The position numbers and the translations under genes were made by a program. 64,000 nt of DNA from Saxidomus purpurata (lineage: Eukaryota; Mollusca; Bivalvia; Venerida; Veneridae), in assembly GCA_022818135.1 (NCBI GenBank), contig JAFMSR010000006.1, forward strand, positions 34,884,997 to 34,948,996, given 5' to 3'. The notes beneath the pieces are model-generated. The model was not told where the DNA came from and did not search any database. It worked only from the letters and a program-made list of their open reading frames with translations. This document shows, piece after piece, positions 14,901 through 29,900 of this stretch. Positions within the stretch are counted from its first letter, which is position 1, and every line of letters starts with the position of its first letter.

Positions 14901-17900
14901 TAATGCTCTGGACAAGGAAAAGCAACAAAGGGAAATAACTCTGTATTGAGTCCAAAACAGTTATGGTTCCTGTGCACTGCACTTCCCTTCAATGTACTTG
15001 ACCATTGCATGAAGTTGTATTGAATTCCAACCAGTAGTTTTCAAGTTATGCTCCGGACAAGGAAAAGTAACAAAGGGCAATAACTCTGTAATGAGTCAAG
15101 ATGGAGTTATGGTTCTTGTGCACTGCACTTCCTCTCAATGTGCTTGACCATTGTATGAAGTTGTATTGAATTCCAACTAGCAGTTTTCAAGTTATGATTC
15201 GGACAAGGAAAATGCAACAGACGGTCCGACCGACCGACCGACCAACCACCGGGTGACTCCTATATACCCCCCCAAACTTCTTTTCGGGGGTATAATAACT
15301 TTGTCTTAAATTTTGATTTTGAAAACAAAACAATAAAATGTCTTACTCTGAATGTATCAATATCCTATATACATTTCCCACATCATCACCTTCCAGGCTA
15401 GAGTAACCTATCATATCTTGTTTTGAGTCTGTCCAATACAATGCTTTGTTTTGGTCATGTGATTCTGATACTGCAGTTATTGGTGATGCTATGGCAACCA
15501 TATTTGGATGACCTCTGTCAACATGGATGAATGTGGCACAGTGTGTACCATCCATGTGGCATCTGACAATTTGTGGATGTCTTCCCCAGTCACATATATA
15601 TAAATACCTAGAATAACATAACAAATACATGTTGATGCAGTTTTTAGCAAAATTTATAATTAATAATTATAAATTTATAATTAATAATTATAAATTTGCC
15701 TAAAACTGCATCAACATGTATAATATAATCTTTAAAATTGCAAAAATGACAAACACGGTTAATTGTACAAAATTTTAACTTGTCAGAAGTCAGAGTACAC
15801 AATGTTATTGGTAATTTAATATATTGTTTTTAATTTATTTGCTTTCATACTGTCATCTGAAATTTTTCAAAATTATACTGTATACGAGTAATTACACTCC
15901 AAACAAGCAAAATCGGGCAAGAAGGAGGTATAGTTCTTCTGCACTGCATTCCACTCATGGTTATCTCTTTCAATTTAAATATATATCAAGATATTACCAT
16001 TCAAGTGACCGTCATAATTTCAAATACAACATTTATCAGTGAACTTATACTCCTAGAATAATAAACATTGCCATAGTTATTACCCAAAAATAACAACTTT
16101 TTCATAATAAATTAGCCAACAAGCAGACATGTTTTATGGATGACACATACTGAAACCTTCAAGAGATAACTAACTAAGGGATGTAAATCCATCATATCTG
16201 ATTAGTGCTACTAACCCATTTTCTGTATCAACAGTTATTCCCCTTGGCCTGTCAAGGCCAGCAATGATCTCTGTTGAAAAAGTTCCATCTACCTTCCCTA
16301 CATACACTTTTCCCTGAAATGTTAGACAAACATAGTACAAGTGAATATTATATTTCACATCACACTTTCAAGAGCAAACAAATAACCATATTTCTGTTGT
16401 TTCTCTACAGCTATACTAATACTAAACTGAAAGTTGCTTCATTAAGCAGTCACTTAAAGCCTTAATAAACTTGAAGTGAATGTAAACACTGAAAGAAAGG
16501 CAGTCAAAGACCTATCAATCAAAGGCTATTTTTACAGTAAACTGACATTTATAATTTTATTGGCCAATGTTCGTTCTAAGTCGCTCACCTGAACCAGCTG
16601 CATATCTTGTGACCAATACAGTCAAACATGTACTAAGAGACCGCCCAAGGGAAAGGCCAAAACCGGTCGCTTAATGAAATGGTCTCTTAATACAAAGCAT
16701 CACCGGGGACGGCAACCGTTCACATAAAGTAGTACTTATGTCACACAGTTGTACTTGAAAGTACCGAAAGTCGATAAATACCTGACTATTAACACATGCG
16801 GACATAAAGATGGATGATAATCCTTACAAGATTTGACATCTCCGTGCCCAATTGGGGCGTTAAATGCAACTTTGAAGCAGTCAGTTTCTAAAGAAATGAT
16901 ATGTTTGCACATAAATGGTCGCCTAATACAAACAAAATACCAATTATTGGTCGCTAATTACTGGTCGCTGGTCGCGTTAGACAAAAGTCGCTTAATGCAA
17001 TAGCAAAACAGTGTAAAAATGCACAGGGTGATTATAAAGCGGTCGCTTAAGACAAAGGTCGCTTAATACACGTGGTCGCATGGGCAAGTTCCACTGCATA
17101 TGTAATAAATATCACCCAAGTGCTGCAATATACTATTGTACTCAAAAGTACTGTAGTGTACTACAGTGCTGTAATTTTTCTCTCTTTCTCTATTTTCCAT
17201 TGGATTCTAATGACTGTTTCAACAGTATTTCTATTATTTACAGGCAGACAATACATGTATACCTAACCATCATTCCTAGGCGGGACTAGTGCCATCCATA
17301 AGTTGACAATACAAATATTTGAAGAATTATAGAAAAAATATCAAAACATAGATATCAATGTCTTTCCTCTCTTTTATAGTACAGCCTAACTGTCAGTGTG
17401 AAAAAAATGTGCAGCCTGACCGGGACTCAATCCTGCGACCCTTTGCTTCCATGGTGAATGCTCTACCAACTGAGCTATCCGGCTGACTACAGCTTGTCCC
17501 CTTTTCATAATTAAATCCACAACTATGATATAATTCTTGAACAAAAACCACTTTGATAGTCTTTATGCACAGGTGTTTTTTTATGAAATGAATATCATGC
17601 GAATGGAAATAAGGTTTAAAACCTATCCTTTGTGCAATACATAATTTAACATGGTCCTAAATGTATTTATCTTTACTAGTATTTAACCATGAATGAATAT
17701 TGATTTATTTCGTATCATATGATTAGATAGCTTTAAATAAGAATGATGTTAATATATTAAATATTTTAAATATTTTATTGCGCCATATAAATGTACATTT
17801 TATACAAAATAATATCTACCTATCTATCTGCAGTTTTCTCCTTGCCTATCTAAACTTGCATGATGGTCTTTATTCATAAGGAGGTACATTATGTATTGAA

Positions 17901-20900
17901 ATAAACTTTTTTAATCCGTTTTTGGCAATCAAATTTCCAAATTTTTATTTAAAAGTACATTGTACTAAAAACTGACTTTTACTGTCAGACAGAAAAGTTT
18001 TCTGCAACCTAATCATCGTTTTCTTTTATTAAACTGTAATATTTTATCAAAAGATGCATCAAAAATGTAAACCCAAAATCAAAAGGACTTCTACTGTGTC
18101 ATGGCAGTTAAAGTGCAAGACTGATTTCAATAGTTAATTTCTTTTCAAAGTCTAACCTCAAATGTCTGAAAAAAAAACTGTTATCAACTATAGTTAAAGA
18201 CAAATATTTCTTGACATTTAAAAGAGTAACTAGATGGGTGTTCAGTAGAACACTTGTGTCGCCCTCTTATGCTTTGTCAGAATAACCAACAATTTTGTGA
18301 CAAAATCTAAGTGTAAAAAGGGGCATAACTCTGTCAAATATGACCTTGACCAACAAACTTTGGCCGCATCATGACCCTTATGTCATAAGCAATACAATTT
18401 GAAAGTTTGATGAAGAAATCTTAGAAATGGCAAAGTTATAGCCAACATTAAGTTTTCGTGACAAAATCTAAGTACAAAAAGGGGCATAACTCTGTCAAAT
18501 AAGACCTTGACCTACAAAATTTGGTGGCATCACAACCCTTTTGACATAAGCAATATAATTTGAAAGTTTGATAAAGAAATCTTAAGAAATGGCAAAGTTA
18601 TAGCAAAAATCTAAGTATATAAAGGGGCATAACTCTGTCAAATATGACCTTGACCTACAACATTTGGCGGCATCATGACCCTTATGTCATAAGCAATGCA
18701 ATTTGAAAGTTTGATGAATAAATCTTAAGAAATGGCAAAGTAATAGCCAACGTTAAGTTTTCGTTACAAAATCTAAGTACAAAAAGGGGCATAACTCTGT
18801 CAAATATGACCTTGACCTACAAAATTTGGCGGCATCACAATCCTTTTGACATAAGCAATACAGTTTGAAAGTTTGATAAAGAAATCTTAAGAAATGGCAA
18901 AGTTATAGAAAAAATCTAAGTATAAAAAGGGGCGTAACTCTGTCAAATATGACCTTGACCTACAAAATTTGGTGCCATCATGACCCTATTGTCATAAGCA
19001 ATACAATTGTAAAGTTTGATGAAGAAATCTTAAGAAATGGCAAAGTTATAGCCAACGTTAAGTTTGTGTGACGGACGGACGGACGGACGGACAGACAAAG
19101 CGATCCCTATGTATCGCCTTTTCTCCGAAAGGGCGACACAAAAATATTCTTTAAGAGGGTTAAATATAACAAGATCCTAGTAGGAATATCACAACCTGTT
19201 ACTTAGTTGTTCTATGGTAAAGCTGTAAAAGTTTAAAAGAACTAATCCTATACCTACCCAAATATAATGAATATAGTGTATGTACAATATTGTGGCTTAA
19301 AACTTCCAATATCAAAACAAAAATATTGAAGTAAAGTTGTATTGCTGTTGGCTGATATTGATTTCGGATTTGGTTCTTGTATTTCCATGTTTTATTGATT
19401 TACACATAATTTATATTGATCAGGTACCTGGTATACCCGAGATTGCTATTCAAACAGATCTGAGATAATATAGACCAGTCCGCTAGTGCTATGAATGAAG
19501 TTATTGTAAACACTAAAGATATATACTTACCTTAAAATACAGAAATTGACAAGGGGTTAATAGTTTCATTTCAAGACATATGTTAATAACTTAATATTAA
19601 AAAACAGATATGGAAAATGATGAAAAAGTTTTAGAAGTGGGAAAATTAAAAAATGGATATACTTAAAAATGAAATATTGTAAAGAATGTATTTGTAAATT
19701 TATTTTCATCAACATAGTTTGTATAACTGATCAGACACAAATCAGTACTGCATTAGGTAAAAGTCTACAGGAGACAGAAACACTTCCTAAAGTTCTAACA
19801 ATTATGGCAAATAAACACTTCTAAATTAGAACCTTAGCATAAACTTTTAAGACTAAATTTCAAAATTCTGAATGATGGGGATTGTATTGTTAGGATATAT
19901 AAAATTTCAATTGGATAACTTGTCTAAAACCACGAGGATTAAACTTAATAATATTACAGCAACTTCTGATTTGGTACAACTGATCAACAGTTACTGTTCA
20001 TGGGATAAAGCTTCAAGTGACAAAAGTCTATAGCTGGGGAATAAAAAAAGACTACCAGACAGTTTATGGCAAACATCTGTAGCTAAAAATGGACAATGAT
20101 CTACAGACTACAGCTAATAAAGGAAAAAGATTTACAGCAAAAAAGGACAAAGGTATACAGCTAATAAAGGACAAATATCTACAACTAATAAAGGACAAAT
20201 ATCTACAACTAATAAAGGACAATATCTACAGCTAATAAAGGACAAATATCTACAACTAATAAAGGACAAATATCTACAACTAATAAAGGACAAATATCTA
20301 CAACTAATAAAGGACAATATCTACAGCTAATAAAGGACAAATATCTACAACTAATAAAGGACAAATATCTACAACTAATAAAGGACAAATATCTACAACT
20401 AATAAAGGACAAATATCTACAACTAATAAAGGACAATGTCTACAGCTAATAAAGGACAAATATCTACAACTAATAAAGGACAAATATCTACAACTAATAA
20501 AGGACAAATATCTACAACTAATAAAGGACAAATATCTACAACTAGTAAAGGACAAATATCTACAACTAATAAAGGACAATATCTACAGCTAATAAAGGAC
20601 AAATGTCTACAACTAAAAAAGGACACTATCTACAGCTAATAAAGGACAAATGTCTACAACTAATAAAGGACAAATATCTACAACTAGTAAAGGACAAATG
20701 TCTACAACTAATAAAGGACAAATATCTACAACTAGTAAAGGACAATATCTACAACTAATAAAGGACAAATATCTACAACTAGTAAAGGACAAATGTCTAC
20801 AACTAATAAAGGACAATATCTACAGCTAATAAAGGACAAATGTCTACAACTAATAAAGGACAAATATCTACAACTAAAAAAGGACAATATCTACAGCTAA

Positions 20901-23900
20901 TAAAGGACAAATGTCTACAACTAAAAAAGGACAATATCTACAGCTAATAAAGGACAAATGTCTACAACTAATAAAGGACAAATATCTACAACTAAAAAAG
21001 GACAATATCTACAGCTAATAAAGGACAAATGTCTACAACTAAAAAAGGACAATATCTACAGCTAATAAAGGACAAATGTCTACAACTAATAAAGGACAAA
21101 GCTCTACAGCTTATAAAATACAAAGGCCTACAGCTGATAAAGAACAAAGAACTACAGCTAATAAAGGACAAAGTTATACAGCTCAAAAAGGTCAAAGGAA
21201 TACAGCTTATAAAGGGCAAAGGTCTACAGCTAATAAAGGTCAAAGGCCTACAGCTAAAATAGGACAAATGCCTTCAAACGACTTCAGCTGATAAAGAACA
21301 AAGGCCTTCAACTGATAAAGAACAAAGATCTGCAGCTGACAAAAGACATAAGTCTTCAATAGGTTAGTGCCAAATCTATATAGCTGTTGAAGGACACAGA
21401 TCTTAGGATTGCTAATGGCTATGGTCTACAGCTGATAAAGGACAAAGGTCTACAGATGACTCCGGTTGGTTAATGGCTTAGGTTTACAGCTGATGAGTGA
21501 CACAGATCTTCAGATGGTGAGTGGCAATGGTTTGCAACTGGTCATGGCCAAAAATCTACAGCTTACGGTGAATGATGACGATTTTAAGCTAATGAACATA
21601 AAAGATCTACAGTTAATACAAGACATTAAGGTCTTCAGATGGAAAAGACCTACAAAGAACAATTAATGGCTTATGACAAGTACTGCTGAAGGACAAATTT
21701 GTTGACATTGACTTTTGAACATATGCCAAGTATACAATGAGTCATGGAATCCACGGGAAATCCCAAACTTATCGATTATCAACTAAACCTGGGCATGCAT
21801 ATTTGAAAACCACGTTGGGCGGATTGTGGTAAAACTGGAGGGAAAACATTCCAAAATAAACTTATTAAAGGTACTTGCAGTTTAAAGACTTACTTAAAAG
21901 GGAAAATAAGGAATGCCTTTGGAACATTATGGCAACAAAAAGCACTATGCTTACTTATATTTCTTATTGTAAAACAAATTGTTGTTGTAAAACAGTAGAT
22001 ACATACTCCACCCACTCTTAACAAGATACATGCATTGAAATTTTCATTATTTCCAGCACATCAACACCTGCAACCACAAAAGAACACTGAAAAATGCTTC
22101 CTATGTGTATTCTATGCTTGAGGATGTTAAGAAAACCTGTCCAAACCATCCATGGACATCTGTTTTGTGAAAGCTGCTTTCTGCACCAAAGGTAAGAAAA
22201 TTAAAAACCTTTTTGTCATCTTCGGAACAAGTATTTTGTTCTATTCTAAGAAAGTTTCTTATCTAAAACAATTCTTAGTGTCTATATTTTGTCATTTGTG
22301 TTTTTTGTTTAAAGCTTTCAGTTTAAGAATAATTAATGTTGTAGATACCTAGCTATCATAAACATCTACGCATGCAGAAGAAATAGAAATGCAATTATGT
22401 CAGACATACCCTCACCAAGTTGCTTAAAAGCACGCCTCTAGGGTAAATGTTGGTACCTTAATGGTTGTCAGCCACATAGTAGTGGATCTTTCGAAAAAAT
22501 TTCAGATTTTGAAACTTCCAATACTTGTCTATAATTATTACTCCAATCAGCAGAAAGCCTACATAACTCTGTCCAGGATTATTTCACAATGCCATTTTTC
22601 GACTTAACATTATATTTTTGTACCAACTCACTTATTCCTGTGTTGAAACTTGGAATCATGACCAGTCCCCGGTATGCTAAGGCAAGTGTGTTTATGAAGG
22701 TTTTAAGGAATTACAATACGTTTTTACTGATGTCTGCTGGATTTTTTTGCTGAAACTTTCTGGATTGGTTATCTTTTCAATTATTTTAGTAAAAATTGTT
22801 TTGCGGTTACTTTAATTGATCTCAGATTTAGGGTATACCTCTTGCAAAATATAGTAAACTTTAAGGCTGTAACAAACATCTGAAGTCTTATGAGAATTGT
22901 GAACCCATGATGAAATACAGACACAATTATTTGTATGATTAATCCTTGTATCGCTGAAACGCAAATTATAAAATGTTAACCATACAGTAATTATTGTTCC
23001 CGTCTGTCTGTCTGTCACAAAAGTTTGTCCATGCCACTCCTACAAGCCTGGATGGATTTTACTGAAACTTGGCAGAAATGTTAAGTACCAAGTGTAGTTG
23101 TGCATATCGTCAGAATTTTCTGCTTCACTGGTTTTTAAATGAGTTATGGGACTTTGAAGATGTCTGGCATACTTAGATGACATCCTGTTATTTAGTAAAA
23201 TCTTTTCTGCCTTCTTCTCCAATACCCCTTACTGGATTTTCATAAAACTGGAATTGGAAGCACAAGTATGAAGTCTAGTTGTGTATATTATAATTTGAGG
23301 TACGTAGCTCAAAGGTCAAGGTCGCAGGGACTTGAAAACTGAAAATCTTGTCTGTGCTTCTTTATCAAAACCCCTTGCTGGATTTTCATACAACTTTGCT
23401 GAAAGCATCAGTACGAAGTCTTCTCGTGCATATTATAATTTGGGGCCACTTGCTCAAAGGTAAAGGTCGCAGGGACTTAAAAACTGAAAATCTTTTCTGT
23501 GCTTCTCCTTAAACCCACTGCTTGGTTTTCACAAAATTTTGCTGGAAGCATCATAATGAAGTCTAGTTGTGTACATTATAATTTGGGATCACTTGCTCAA
23601 ACATCAATGTCATAGGGGTAGGAGACCTATGTTTTTTTTAAAAACAATATCTAGTCATTTAATAAAATGCACCATTTATAACTTTACCTAAACAGGATGT
23701 CATCTAAGTACAGTCAAAACTGTTTTAAGAGACCTTCCTTGGGAAACAACAAAAAAGGTCACATATGACAGGGTGTCTCTTAAAACAGTCTCACTGTTAA
23801 TCAAATGCTCAAATAGCTACCTTCCGTTTTAGATACACTTGCTTGATTTTTTTCTGTAAACCACATTATATAATCCTCTTTATAAAGTAAAGAGTTCAAA

Positions 23901-26900
23901 CTGTTTGAATGCTTTTTCTTAAATCTATTTGTCACGAATTGCCTTGTTTGAATGCAAAATGGAGGGCTTGTTCTTGTATTCCTGCTTTCAGACTACATTT
24001 TTAAGCCATTCATATAGTCAATGTGTTTATTTCTTTGTTTCCTGCTAAATATTGCTGGCCTTTTTTATTCACCAGGGACATTTTTTTCAAAGTAAGATAC
24101 TACAGCAAGCTTTCTTTTTCGAAGATTTTGATCTGTGACTAGCTGTACAAGAATTTTTCAGCAATTTTATGAACTGGTTTACCCTGAGCAATTCTAATGC
24201 TTTAACACGCTGTTCTAATGTCAAACAGTTCTTCTTTTTCTTGCTTTCTTGAACTGCCTTTTTTGTAAACAAAAGACGTTCTTGCCTCAAACAACTTCAT
24301 GAATTTAAACTGTAACTCTATCAAGCAAACAACGTGTTAGGGAGCGTCTCAAAGTTGCTAAAAACAGTCAAATTATTGATTTAGGAGCCAGAATTCACGG
24401 TCGCTTGTCTCGTAAGACAGGGAGTCACTTAATTCAGCCTACTTATATAAGAAATTGCATCGGGCGCATAAAATAAGGTCCCCTATGACAGGGAAGTCGC
24501 CAAAGCAGTCTTGACTGTATGCCTAACATCTCCAAAGTCCCCTAACTCATTCAAGAGCCAGTGAAGCAGACAAATCTGACAATATGCACAACTACACTTG
24601 GTACTAACCATTTCTACCAAGTTTCAGTAAAATCAAATGTCTTATCATCCGCGCATTCCTTCAGCATATCTGAAATGCATCATCAATGAACTGAGTATGG
24701 TAAAGCTGGGGATAAATAAATAACTTATTAAATGAATAAATAAAAAGATGAATGAATGAATGAATGAATGAATGAATGAATAAAACAAACAAACAAACAA
24801 ACAAACAAATAAATAAAGCAGGGCCCACGCTGTCGTTCGCCACTCGAGCCATTTGGCAAACCTTCGATCAAAGTGGCGAAGAAAAATCGTGAGTGGCGAA
24901 AATGAAAAAATCTCTTTATTTTTGACCTCCATATTTGTTTTGTTCTAAATCGTAACCCAGTCTGCATTCAATAAACATTGGACACGCGAGAACTGCAATT
25001 TGCAACCAAATAATCCGTTTAATAGTTGATGTTCACTCAACTATTAAACTGACAATAAACATTACACATGTCAAAACGCACATGTCAACCTTTAAATCGC
25101 TGTGTTGTCTCGCCGCTTTTGATTGGCTTAAAGTTTTTTATTGACCAATGAAAGCTGATGTAACAAATGGTAGCGAGTAGGCGGTGCGGTATCGAGATTG
25201 ACACTCGAAAACATTGTCAGTGTTTACGAAAAATAGAGCGACTCAAACGTTATCCCTAGTTGTAATTACGGATGATTAGATGTTTGATGCCTTTAATTTC
25301 GGAGAATCATTCAATTAATAAAAAAATTGGCGAAATAATGAACGGTTTGATGATTTTGCAAACATTGTCGCCACCGTCTTATCTTGTGTGTACTGCAGTA
25401 ATTAGTAAAGTTGCTGCCGATAATTTTTTTTTAAAAGACTTTTACAATATAAAAAGAATATAAAAAGAAAAACTCTTGAAAAATAAAATAGAAAAATAAT
25501 TTTCACTGAGAAATGGTTTAAGTGAGGCAAACTTGGACAATTTAATGTTAATTTCAGTAGTAGGAAACTTACCAACATAGGAAAACATTTTAAAATACAC
25601 TTCTTGCTTTCAAGGTATACAAGCTTTCATAAACCAGGCAACATCTTTAAAAAAAGAATAGTTGGTATGTCTTTAAAAGTAAGGATTGAATTTGAAATGT
25701 AATCCTGTATTGATTTCATCAAATTAAAAAACACAGGACTACATTTTAAAATACAAAACTTGCTTCAAAGGTATACACACTGTCTTTCAAAGGCCCCAAA
25801 AGTATAGCTAGAATATCACCATTTGCTTTTGGGAAATTAAAAATTTTCGCCGCACCATACCGCAGGAGTGGATACCCCTCCCTATCACTCCGAAAAAAAG
25901 TGGCTCCAACTTTTTTCAGCCCAGTGTGTGCCCTGCAGGTAATAATGTATTTTTGTATGAAACAAGAGCTGTCAGCAGGACAGCGCGCTCGACTTTTCGA
26001 AGTACCAATAAAACAACTTTGGCAGTAAAAGGCAAACAAGCATATGTATAAACAAGGGCCACAAGATATTAAATCGAGATTTTTAAATTAATACTCTAAG
26101 TGGTTAATGATATAATTATGTGCATGACAGTGCCAGTTGCACACAAGACTTTAACTACAAATTTGTATGTACAAATCAAGAAACATTTTCACAAAATTAT
26201 CTTCTCTTGCTTACAAATATGCGTCATGATAGTACATAAGTATTCCAACTTTCAAAGTTAAATCTCAAATGGTTATTAAGTCAACAAGTCGACAAGAATG
26301 AAAAAAATTAACTGTGTTTCTAAGTCAAAAAGGGCCATAATTCAAATGAAATCCTTGACAGAGTTACCTTCTCCTGCCTATGTTTGGTGATCATGATGGT
26401 AAAATCATAAGAATATAATATAATATATTACAAACAGACAGACAGACAGACAAAAAACTGAAAACTTGGAGGCAATACAACTGAAATGGGGCAGACCAAA
26501 ATTCCCTATAGTAGAGAACATTTCTACCATGTTCTATTGAAATAACCCCAACCATTTCTTAGATATGGCTCAAGATGGAGGAAAAAAAATACTGTTTGGA
26601 GTGATGTTCCAGACAAAGAAGTAGGGACAGACAGAGAACCTCCTGTAGCTCCTACAGGGGCATAAAAATGGAATGAATGACACTGTTACCTGGTGTGTGT
26701 GGAGGGACTGACTGTTTGGTAGGGTCCATTCCTAACGTCTTATTCTGTTTTGTTGTGGTGTATGACAAGAAAATGAATGCAACATTATTCTCAAACATAT
26801 TTCCATCTTCTTTTCAGTAAGTTCAGAATAAAGTATGTGTCTTGTAGTGGTGGTTGGGGCTTTGATGTCATAACTTAAGTAGTCTAACATTGGCAATCAA

Positions 26901-29900
26901 ATTGGCTTTATCCCATGGCTGGTTCCTTTATACAGTTTCAACAGTAATTTACCTCAAAGCAGTCTTTTTCTTATTGTAGAACAACACACACACACAGATG
27001 CAGTTTCTGTGTGGAAGATTGTATCCCAGAGGAGATGGACTGTTACAAATTAGGAATGGTAAGTAGAAGTTATACTTAAAACATACTGATAGCAAGTACA
27101 AAATAAACTTAAAACGTACTATTTTTTATAAAAAGACCAAAGAAAATTGATATTAACTTTCTCAATACTCTGTCATGTTCAATCTTGATCCGCCAAAGTG
27201 GGGTGGTATGGACAATTTAAACAAGGTGTGACTCCAACTCCGACGCCAAGGCGAGTAGGATAGTAGCTTCCCTTTTCTTTGAATAGTCAAGCTAAAAACA
27301 AGAAAGTAGGACTTATTGTGCTTGTATAGTGCATTCTGTTTGCGTGTATCTTTTTTATATCATTCGTTCCATGTGCAAAATTATAGGTAAGCACCACTGT
27401 AGCTGTTTCAGACACCGATGCGCGTGAAAGTAATGCAGGTTTAATGCAGAGGATTCAGCGGTAAAAAGTGAAAAACAGACCCGAAATACATGGATTTTAC
27501 ACAAAATCAGTGAAGCTAAGGTGTTTAGCATAAGACATATGCATTGGCATGTAACTTTTGGTCAAATTTTGTAAGAATATACTTATAATTAAACGATCTG
27601 GTATTTCTATAGGGCAAACTAACCTATTCAAAAATACAACGATTCAGGCTCCAATTGATGATTCAACGAACATATTCAATATCTTAGAGCAGAGACTGGT
27701 TAAGATGCATTTAGTTCTTGAAACTGTTTAAACTGAAAACTGATGTTATCAATCAGTTCTAAACTATTTCAATGTAGGCTCCATCTGTGTGTTATAAGCA
27801 CAGTTTCCAGGTAACTCTATACCCGATGAAAATTATCAGACTACCTTTTAAAACTTGATGCCCACTGGGCAACATGTCAAGCCTGCTAAATGCGCACAAC
27901 GAACCCTCCCATTGTGGTAAACAATTGACCTAAGTCAATTCAAAATCTTCCATGATAGGAAGTTACAGTCTGGACAATGTCTCACATTTCATTTTTTACC
28001 TTTACCCTCAAACGAACCTTGACCTTTATAGACCTAGGTCTTTCACACAACACGCTGTTCCATTGTGGTGAACAGTTGTGCCAAAGGAATTCTAACTTCT
28101 TAAATTACAGCCCAGATAAGGTTTCTGTCACACTGTCCCATTGTGGAGAACAGTTTTGTCAAGTGAATTTAATATCCCTCATTGCATGAGAAAGTTACAG
28201 CCTGGAACAAGGTCTCGCGTGTCCATTTTCTACCTTTAATCTCCAAGTGGTGTAACCTTGACTTTTGAGATACAGACCTGGGTCTTGCATGCGACACTTG
28301 TGATGGGTATCGTCAGAAATTTTGTATCATGATAAATTGCAATACGTGGTACTGTATTGTGATCTGTATTGCAATATATTGAATAACTTTAAAATTACCG
28401 TGTTACGGGGTGAAACAACCTTAACCTTTGAGCCATGGAAATGGCGACACGCCATCCAATTACAGTGAACAATAATGCAAAGTGAATTTAAAATCCTTCA
28501 ATACATGAAGGAGTTAAAGCCCTGACAAGATCATCCAGATGGTCGCACTGACAAGAGGAACTGTCAAAAATTGGCAACTAGTTCCGGCCACCTACCAGCG
28601 GGCTCATTTCACACAATGTCTGCTTAGGCATTACAAGACACTTCTGAAGGCAAATTTACTCACAATATTTACAGTTTTAATGAAAGAAAGTTTGTCTTTC
28701 TACAGGAGCATGTATTTGGAGACTGGGCTACAGTATATGATATGAACAAACTACCAGCCTCCTGCAGGGAGTGTGGCTGTCAAGCGCCTTATTCTGAGAT
28801 ACTGAAGGTAACATTACTTGCATATCTATTTTTAATGTTATATCACATGGTCACATGGTATACAATCTGTATAATTATGAAACACTATATAATATGTTGT
28901 TATATGTATTACCAGCTTAATGATTCTACATGTTACAATGTATATCAATAGCAAAGAATAAGGCGAGAGGAAAACATGAATGGCATATCTGTAGATCTGT
29001 GTAAATAAAGTTAAGCAAAGATCTATTACTAATGCACAGCTGAGGTCAACACACTGAAATCCTGTGGGAAAAATGACAAGTCTGACTGACAACTCCATGA
29101 CAAATGCTTACAAAATTTTACTTTCAATCTGACATAATTACTTTTTTAAACAAATTTTTAACTTCAGCCTTGTGTTATAAGACCCTCTAGCATTAAAGTT
29201 CCACTATCATCTTGGATGTATAGATGTTTTGTAGCTGTTGTATTACCAACAAAAATATCTTGCCAAAGAAATTGACCATTATTTGTACAAGAGCTGTAAT
29301 AAAGACTGCACGCTCGACAATTCTCAGTGCTTGCCAATAAATCAAAACTTTTGTCAGTAAAATGTAAAACAGAAATCTGTGCTATTTCTACATGGTTCAT
29401 ACAGAAGTTCAGAGACAAAATTCATGTACTTTTCAAGCATTTTTCAAGGACTTTTTTCCAAATTTCAAGGACTAAAATGATGCGCAAAAACCGGCTTTAT
29501 GTCGGGATACATAGTCAAATGTCGCCTTAATCATATTTGGAACACAATGTTGATAATTCATGTTGATAATCCCAATATTTACATGCTGTTCAAATCTAGA
29601 ATTTTTGTCATGAAGAACAACGGTATTGACTCATCGGAACGTTCATTTGTCAGATTTTGTTTATAAATGCTTTTCTTCTTGTTGATGACTCTTCAAGGCA
29701 CTTTTGTCCATATTGCGCAATGTCTGTAAGTTTATCCATCACAACGCAAGTACACTTGTGCTTGTTCCCCTTAAAACCCTTTATCCATGCTTTATAACTA
29801 TCATTCGTGAGCAATGTCGATGATAAAATGCTCTTATTTTGGCTAACTTTCACAAATTTTCCGCGACCATGACTTTTGGTAAAGGGAAATCACTCTGGTA

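Noticed and set aside
20132..21291. Long repetitive ORFs on both strands
   Set aside because: They result from the 24-nt minisatellite period, which is a multiple of three.
24811..25943. 8-bp target duplication of the hAT-like element at 24819-25935
   Set aside because: The flanking octamers do not match, so no duplication is claimed.
25746..26039. 97-codon minus-strand ORF
   Set aside because: Lies across the end of a hAT-like element and a family E repeat; no coding pattern.
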